From NCBI GenBank assembly GCA_009602725.1, contig WELB01000099.1, positions 224,619 through 257,389 of the forward strand: a stretch of 32,771 nucleotides of DNA. Direction: 5' to 3'. Of the stretch, positions 25,636 through 32,771 are shown one piece after another. A program made the translations under genes and the position numbers. This DNA comes from Spirogloea muscicola (taxonomy: Eukaryota > Streptophyta > Zygnematophyceae > Spirogloeales > Spirogloeaceae). The notes below the pieces were generated by a model. The model worked only from the letters and a program-made list of their open reading frames with translations. It had not been told where the DNA came from and did no database searches. How positions within the stretch are numbered: the stretch's first letter is position 1; the number at the start of each line of letters is the position of its first letter.

Positions 25636-25840
25636 GGTCCGACGGTGCCGGGTTGACTGGGGACGGCGGGTTAGAGATGGGGGCGGGTGGGAGACCGAGC
25701 TTGCCCGGGGTCGTCAACTCGTTGCCGACAGAGTGACACTTTGACGATGTAGTGGCCACTTCGTCGAAACGCCGTCTCACCGCAAGTACACCTTCCCTGG
25801 TCCGGGCTCCGCTGCAGGTGCCCGCGCGAGCCCCGCGCCC

Positions 25841-28800
25841 ATGGACGCCGCCGCCATGGCCCCCGACGCCGCGGCGCGCGGCGGACGGCCCGAGCAGGGG
25901 CTGAAGCCACGCGCAGGTGATGCCGAGCGCTCCGGCGAGCCCGCGAGAACGAGGGGACCGGCAGGCCGGGCCGAGAGCTGCGCGCCGAGCTGACCTGCTC
26001 GCCATGTCGTCGATCGCGCCGCAGAGGACGGCGGCGGCCCGGCGACGGCGGCGGCGCCGAGCGGCAGCCAAGGCGTGGCGGAGTTCCGGGCCGTGTATGA
26101 CCAGCTCAGGGCCGACGTGCTGCAGGACTCGGCCAGCTTCCGGCACACCCCCGAGTCCAGGGCCTGGGTGGAGAAGGTGCGCCGGGTGGTCTGTGCCGCG
26201 TCCGCCTGAGACGAGCGCCGCGCATTGCATGCGCACATGGCAGCCAAGCTCCGCAGAGATTCTGATCAGTAGCGCTTAGAGTGACTGGTGCGCCTTGCTG
26301 GGACTCATGCAAGTTGATGTCTGCAGTAAATATGCAGCACTACTGTCTTGCCAGCACGCGGCACTGGGATCTTGCCAATGCGCCAACGCAGCTACTTGCT
26401 TATGCGCCAAATGGTAGGAGGTTTAACCATTTCTGATACATTCAGACTCTAATGGAGCAGAGAAGATTGCTCTGGTGCGCAGATGCTGGACTACAATGTG
26501 CCTGGAGGTTCGGCTGGGCAGCCCTCTCATCTCAAGCAAAGGCGGACTGTGACCAACCTGCATGCACCGTCCTTACTTAGCTGGAGCTTGGTGTCGCAGA
26601 AATGACATATCCTTGTTGACAGTGCTGTGTGTTTACAAGCTTACATTGTTTCACAAGCCCGTCCTCTGGCAGGCAAGCTGAACAGAGGCGTCTCAGTAGT
26701 AGACAGCCTCCAGCTCCTGCAAGGAGGGGCGGCCCTCTCCGAGGAGAACTTCTTCAGAGCTGCAGCTCTTGGCTGGTGTATTGAATGGGTACATGCAAAC
26801 TCCTGTGAATGAAGCACACTTCACTGTGCTTAAGTCTGTCTGTCTTGATGACTGATCAAGTCATTGAAGGCAACAGTACTTGGGCGTGGGTTGCTTGCCC
26901 ACCTGCAAGGATGACCAGATTGTGATTTGAGCTTGTGACGAGCTCCTATGGCAGCTTCAAGCCTTCTTCCTAGTGATGGATGACATCATGGACAACTCTA
27001 TCACTCGCAGAGGCCAGCCTTGCTGGTATCGCGTGAAGCAGGTGCTGGTTTAGTACCTTTCATAGGAGATCTTGTGGCCTCAGCAGACTGTGGGAGGATT
27101 TACTGCATCAATTGTAGGGGTGACACATAAGAGGAGAGCAGGAGGCAATAAGAAGCGAGGAATGAGGAGTTGGGGTGGGAGAAAGCGAGTGAGAAGGAGG
27201 CAAGGTGTCATCAGAGCACATGTAAACATTGTACCCCGTGTTAAGGTCGTTGAGAACCTCTTCATACCTCCTGCAATGCAGGTGGAGCTGATAGCGATCA
27301 ACGATGCCATTCTCCTCAACACGCACATTTTCCTCATCCTCAAGAAGCACTTCAAAGCCTTGCCATACTATGTCAACCTTCTCGACCTCTTCAATGAGGT
27401 TGGCTGCTTGCACTTTCAGACTCGCGTGTCCACGTCCGCCTCTGACAAGTAGCCAAGACTGATCAGCTGACTGTACACGCTCGAGTAAACCAGGAAGACA
27501 GACGAATTGGCAGGTAAGTGTATGTTGTCATGCACCCTGTGATGTGCAGGTGACGTACCAGACTGCATCAGGCCAGATGCTGGATTTGATCACAACACCA
27601 GCTGGCGAAGTGGACCTCACCAAGTATACTATGCCTACGTGAGACAAACATGATGTCAGTCTTACATACGCCTGATTCAGGGTTGCAATTTTAGGACTTG
27701 CGGTGCTGCTGGGAAAGTTGACCCAAATGTCCTAACATTATTCAAACACTTGATCTTATCAGAATCCTGATTGATTCCTAGATATGTCGCAGTTGGCGGT
27801 GTGTGTATTGCTGCACTTCTCCTGAATAGCAAAGCAATTGAAGGAGCAAACTTCACATATTTGCAGTATTAAGTTGAATTTACCTTCTGAGGAAGTTGAC
27901 TGTCTGTGACCTGGAGCACTTATTGCTTCTATGTCACAGTATTTATTACCATAGAAGAAGCTGGCACACATTTACAACTTTGGTCTTCTGCACTGGTCGT
28001 GCAGCTACCTTCATATTGTTCAACACAAGACAGCATATTACTCCTTCTACTTACCGGTACTAAAGCACTGTGCTCTTGTCTCATAGTCTCTCAGAATGCC
28101 TTGTTGCACGCCTTTTACAAGTGGTAGACAACAATAGAAGGTAGTTGCTTGTGTTGCAGTACTGATCCTCCTTAGGATCTGAGCTGCCATGTTGTTGCAG
28201 GTCGCCTGTGCACTGCTCATGGCCGGAGAAGAGAAGAGTATCCTCTTTGAAGCAGCAAAAGGGATACTGGTAGAAATGGGTACTTACTTCCAAGTGCAAG
28301 TGAGGACCATGACTTCACAATCTCAAGTCACGGTATATGGACGTGTGCTCTTGCCATGTTTCTGCATTCCAGCTGATTAGTTGTGCTTGTACTGCAGGAT
28401 GACTACTTGGATTGCTTTGGTGATCCAGCAACCATTGGCAAGGTTATGCCTCACTCAGCCTCCATGCCACCTGCAGTTGAGCTAGACCTTGGGGTATCTG
28501 AAGTTCCTCTCTCTGGTCATGGAGAACAGGTCTTTGCACACACGCACACACTGGTTGTCATTGAAAAGGCTGATGCCCTGAAGCTGACTTGTTGACTGTG
28601 AGCAGGTGGGGACGGACATTGAGGACACGAAGTGCTCGTGGCTGGCAGTACAGGCTCTTCAGCGAGCCTCTGTGGAGCAGAAGCAACGTTTCAAGGTCTT
28701 TGCACTTTTACGCTGCCCGCTTTACAAGAAGGTTACAGGCTCATCATGGCAGTGCGATCTGGTCATGTTGCAATGGCAGCAAGGTACTTGCAAGTGCTAT

Positions 28801-29401
28801 TATGGAGGAAGTCCATGTGTCCTTGTCAATCACTTTCCAAAATGACAAGGCTGAACATACCTTTGACTTGCTGTGCCAGGCAATATATGGAAAGCCCAGT
28901 CCTGAGCTCGTTGCAGAAGTAAAGCAGATGTATAAGGACCTGCATCTTCAGGTAGATATAAAGCTTTTGCTAGGTCATCTGCAGGGAGCTTGAGATGGGT
29001 CACTTCAAAGCCCTGCTGAGATATTTGACACACTAAAAGTGCTTGTAGGTCTGCTTAAGTAGGTTATTGTCTTTGTCGCGTAGCTTGCATATAAGAAGTC
29101 CCTGACACATGGACCAGGACAGTTGGACACTGATTGCCACATACATGCCATTCCAGGAAGCATTTGCGCAATTTGAGGCCGAAAGCTATGAGAAGTTGCA
29201 GCATCAGATTTGCAGCCAGGAGAGCCCCGCATTGCAGGTCATATGCTCTGCAACAATGACCTCCACCATGCTTAGCGAGAGTTGCTTCCACTTTAGTCTT
29301 GCACAGAAGGTCCAACATGGCCTCAATGAATACGTGTTATTATGTGTTTGCAGGATGTGCTCCAGTCCTTCTTGGCCAAAATTTACAAGAGAAGAAAATG
29401 A
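25841..29401 (+). CDS. FPS: Farnesyl diphosphate synthase
   Basis: Condenses IPP with DMAPP and then GPP to farnesyl diphosphate, the precursor of sterols, dolichols and prenyl groups. Fourteen exons join in frame: 25841-25916, 26025-26176, 26483-26507, 26673-26788, 26955-27041, 27282-27398, 27550-27638, 28005-28056, 28201-28299, 28398-28442, 28606-28695, 28880-28951, 29157-29237 and 29354-29401, for 382 residues. Both Asp-rich motifs are intact: DDIMD in exon 5 ([13 protein letters not shown]) and DDYLD in exon 10. The two Phe before the first motif are those expected of a C15-product eukaryotic enzyme. Other landmarks are [69 protein letters not shown] and the C-terminus KIYKRRK. Exons 1-2 encode a non-conserved Ala/Gly-rich N-terminus of about 45 residues, possibly a targeting extension. 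Convergent with VPE. Confidence 0.97.
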
Positions 29402-29860
29402 CAATCTTTTCCTGCCAAGCCCCCTTCACGACCAGCTTGTGTTGACATACACACAAGCAGGTCGAATTGCAAGAACCCCCAGAAAAAGTACCCAGAAAGT
29501 AACACCTTAATGTCTTTCTTGCTCCTCTCTTCTATATGCGACAATTTGACCAGAGGGCTTTTGGCATGGTAGGTAAAAGAGAAGTCACATGGAATTGATG
29601 TATGTACACAAAAGGTTTGCAGGGCCACAGGCATGCGCAATCTGTCATATCCCTGTCTTAAAGATCTTCAGGCAGTAAAGGGAAATCCCTCAGAAAACAA
29701 GCTACATCGCCACCGCAGAGCCTGCGTGAAGCGCAACTTGAAGGTACTCAATGACAAGGCAAAGATGAGCAGCGAGCCAAGAAACTGTACACAGCAGCAG
29801 CGGCTGCAGCAGATGACCGCCAGTACTCAGAAGGTCACAGAGAGCCCTCTGTACTCTGGC
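29402..29860. other. Convergent intergenic region, FPS / VPE
   Basis: It should hold both 3' UTRs. A plus-strand open frame from 29633 has no recognised domain and overlaps the VPE stop, so it is not called as a gene. Confidence 0.45.
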
Positions 29861-32771
29861 TTAAGCACTGAAGCGGCCATCCCGCACTGGCTGCCTCTGC
29901 CATGAGGATGTCTGGCAGACTTCCCCAGCGAAAGCCGCAACCTTCTCGGGCCTGACTCCCGCATTGCAGAGATTCGCAAATGTCCGGGTGTGCTTCATGC
30001 CGTATTGCGTAAGTGGCCCGCACTCCCCCTCATATGCGCGCACCTGTGCCAGGATGCTGTAGGTTAGCTCGCAGGTCCCTCCAGGGCAGCAATTAGTCCA
30101 ATATTGTTGGTACTGGCCTGCACAAAGCCTAGCTAGCGAGCAAGCGAGAGCAACCAGGAAGAGATGGAGATGACTGCAAGAAGCGTTGATTGGCAAGAGA
30201 AGTCATGGACCAGGGATGCAGAACGATAGATGGGTTGATGAGATGCAAGGGCGACAACCAACCATGCGTTTAAGGCAGTCCCAATCATCCACCAGAGGCT
30301 GCCCCGGCGGCCTCACGATGCCTGAGGGCGAGAGCGTATTGGCACTGCCAAAGAGCAGGTCGCCAAGCATCTCCACAGAGTGGTCAAGGTGGCGGCGAGT
30401 CGATATCATGTTGTCAAGCTCGGACAGCGAGCGGCTCTTCTCCTCTGTGCCCTCCTTGGCGCCCATGTACTGCAGTGTCAAGACGACGTGCATCATGAAG
30501 TGAAGGAGTGAATCGTGCCAGTCATGATGCAAGCCTTATCTCAAGTCAACAACGTGGCAAGAAGCAAGACATTATGCAAGTCACCAAGAGCATCTCATCA
30601 TGCAATATTGTCCTCAAAATTGAAGCCATGCTTCACGACCAAGACCTCTGTCATTATAGTAATTGCAGATATGATCCAGTGGGACTAAGCCTACTCCCTC
30701 TCTCTGGTTTCAATAAAAGTGGTGCAGTACTATGTGGTAGAAGAAAGCTGGACTGAGATTTTGCCGGCGCCTCAACTGACCTTGTAGTAGTGATAGAGAA
30801 GTCCGGCGTCTCTCTGGTCGACGCCCTTGGCCTTCACCCCGCTGTAGTACAGCAGCTGACCAGCGCTGAGGGCTGCGCCAATCTTCCAGAGGTCGTTGGA
30901 GGAGGCGGAGTCCTCAGAAACCTCTGCAGGCGGGGCGTTGTCGTTGAGCGGGTCCGAGCCAATGTAGATGGCCACCTGCTCGATGTCGATGCTCATATTT
31001 CCATACATCATGACGTGCGAGCCTGCCTCGTACGTGTTGTGGTTGGATGTCCGATCTTTCACCTGCAGGTGCTCCTCGAGACGAGAATCTCACTTGATAC
31101 GAGGAGAAGAGCTTGGCACCTTATTACAAGATGAAGAGCTTGGCACCTCTAAATTCGTGCCATCCTATATGCCGTGGCAACGACAAGAAGAAGGACGTTG
31201 AGCAGCCGCCAGGATCCACATCTATTTAGAACCGGCTCACGGTTTCGCCTGCTCGGCCATGGACATGCAAGACACTTGAGGGACTTACGATCTTGTACTG
31301 GTCGAGCAACGTCTCCTTCTTCAGGTTGTGGATGTCGCTGTTAGCAGCAACTTGCAGCAGTGAGCTCCCTAGCCGATTGCCTTGTGGAAAATCTCTACAG
31401 CCGCTTATGTGTTTCACATGTCATCTTTATCACTTCATATCTGTAATCGTCTTACAAGAGCAACTCTCTTGATACCACATATGTCTCGAGCAAGAAGGGA
31501 GGGCCACAACACTGACCTGTCCTCCATCCAGGCGACGCTGTAGAGGTCCCCAAGGCAGGTCATGAACCCCGGCGGCGGTCCCGGGATCATGCCTGGGCAG
31601 TACGTGCCCCAGCTGCTCTCCACTGCATTTGCCGCAGTAGTGGCAAACACGCTGATGTTGCTCGGCAGCACGCCCTCGAAGATGCTGCCACTCTCGCACG
31701 CTTCCAAGTAGAAAACCTGCATGGAGCTCAAGGAGTACTTCATTGGCATGAGACATGCTGGTGAGCCTATGGGCTGGGCTGTCAAGTAGAGTGGCCAAAG
31801 AGGCCTGCATGAGGAGCACGGTATGATACCAGCTCCTTGAAGCCCTTGGCGTCGTGCTTCTTCTGAAGCGCACTGACCACGTCGTTTGCAAAGAGGTACG
31901 GAACCGTGGGCATGCCTGCAGCGCCCGCTCTCCAGCAACCATGGTCATTGCCAGCTTGTGCCGTTTGGACATCGTAAGGCTTGTGCACAACAACAGTCCT
32001 TGCAACCATGCAGGGAATGTGAGGTGGCAGGGGCAGACCCAGGATGCCAGGCCCGCCGTGGTCGGTGTAGAACACAAAAACATGGTCGTCAGGCCCGCTG
32101 GCGACGACCTTGCCGCTGCCGCCGACGGTCGCAGACGAGTTGCCCACCAGTGCTGCAACGAAGTTGTTCACGTTCACGGCCTCGCCTGTGTAGTCCTACG
32201 CGCCACCGCCACCGCCGCTGCCTGATCAGTTCAGTCTAGATGCACTCTGGGCATACGTTGCCAGCGCTTGCAGCATGTCATGAGTCGCAGTCACTATGCA
32301 CCGCGTCACCTGAGCGCAGATTTTGGGTTGTGGCTATGGGTCCTCACCTTGGGCACGCCGGCATAGAGGTCGGGGCCGTCGGGGCGGTTGATGATCTGGC
32401 CGGGGCGCGGGTTGTCGGTGCAGGAGGCGATGTCGTCGAACATGAACACCACGATGTTCTCGTCCTTGAGCCCGTTCTTCCTCAGCAGCTGGTATGCGTG
32501 GCACACGTCCGCCTGCGCCTTCCCCAAGCGGCCTCAGCTGGGGCGACAGCCATGACCGCAACTTGGGCAGGAGAGAGCTCGGCGGCGGCGGAGGTGGCGG
32601 CGGCGGCGGCGGCGGTAGCGGCGGCGGCGGAGGCTGCGGCGGACCTGGTGGCGGTAGTTGCCGTAGCCGGCGGAGCCGGCGATGAGGAGCGCCCAGCGAG
32701 TGGCAAAGGCTTCGCCCTCGCCGCCGCCGCCGCCGCCGCCGGGCAGGCGCAGGTCCCAGGGGAGCCGCGCC
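29861..32771 (-). CDS. VPE: Vacuolar processing enzyme (legumain, C13 cysteine protease), 5' partial
   Basis: Asn-specific cysteine protease of the vacuole that matures storage and defence proteins. Ten minus-strand exons join in frame: 32771-32645 (continues outside), 32512-32348, 32195-32039, 31915-31830, 31716-31517, 31337-31289, 31062-30781, 30469-30263 and 30043-29861, about 484 residues seen; nine are visible and at least one more is expected upstream. Motifs are [36 protein letters not shown], the catalytic His in [13 protein letters not shown], the catalytic Cys in [73 protein letters not shown] and the prodomain end [20 protein letters not shown]. The donor after GILG was chosen because it gives the family GILGMP; a later one would add foreign residues. 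A seven-Gly run lies just before the catalytic domain. The signal peptide is outside the window. Confidence 0.96.
32578..32640. repeat. GGC triplet repeat in VPE intron
   Basis: A run of GGC/GGA/GGT triplets lies between the exons ending at 32645 and starting at 32512. The Gly-rich open frames over it are artefacts. Confidence 0.8.

Noticed and set aside
25448-26236. 262-residue minus-strand frame opposite FPPS exons 1-2
   Set aside because: It is antisense to the GC-rich FPPS start and extends into tail repeats; no family resemblance.
29633-29905. 90-residue plus-strand frame between FPPS and VPE
   Set aside because: It runs into the last VPE exon on the opposite strand, has no recognised domain and looks like 3' UTR sequence.

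Overview
This is eukaryotic nuclear DNA. The genes have many short introns with GT-AG borders, and intronless bacterial-style operons are absent. The gene set (vacuolar processing enzyme, eukaryotic farnesyl diphosphate synthase, Pur-alpha, TEN1, ribosomal protein S8, PRKRIP1) and short TTTAGGG-type motifs point to the green lineage. A green alga is the most likely source, but the species cannot be told from the sequence. Several genes start in very GC-rich exons and become AT-richer towards the 3' end. Three isolated N bases sit in such GC-rich gene starts.

Layout. 1-2186 (+): Pur-alpha, 5' end outside the window. 3011-3946 (-): ribosomal protein S8, convergent with Pur-alpha and lacking its tiny first exon. 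4099-4152 (+): possible first exon of a class II formin, broken at an N. 4490-15310: an 11 kb block of nested retrotransposon debris with no host gene recognised. It holds at least seven pieces of one LINE family (C-terminal zinc-finger and restriction-like endonuclease region), a Ty3/gypsy element broken into RNase H, integrase zinc-binding, integrase core and GPY/F pieces, and many copies of a short hairpin-bearing tail. 15585-18942 (+): a 12-exon ArsS-type radical SAM gene. 19318-20493 (-): the CST telomere-complex subunit TEN1, with a long TG-rich microsatellite in its first intron. 21121-22156 (+): PRKRIP1 (DUF1168). 22862-23190: tail repeats. 23604-24191 (+): a two-exon gene for an 86-residue protein I do not recognise. 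25060-25640: tail repeats. 25841-29401 (+): complete 14-exon farnesyl diphosphate synthase. 29861-32771 (-): vacuolar processing enzyme (legumain), N-terminus outside the window, convergent with the synthase.

The exon structures of ArsS, TEN1, PRKRIP1, FPPS and VPE were joined by hand at GT-AG borders, and every join keeps the reading frame and the family motifs. The host genes are a collection of housekeeping functions rather than one pathway.

The most interesting structure is the retrotransposon tail. The LINE ends in a conserved C-terminus followed by a 3' UTR carrying the stem-loop GGGCTGG...CCAGCCC. About 25 copies of that stem-loop lie in the window, many with no LINE coding sequence. 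Two are clean insertions into other LINE copies, one with a perfect 7-bp target-site duplication. This looks like a LINE whose last 60-130 bases are enough for mobilisation.
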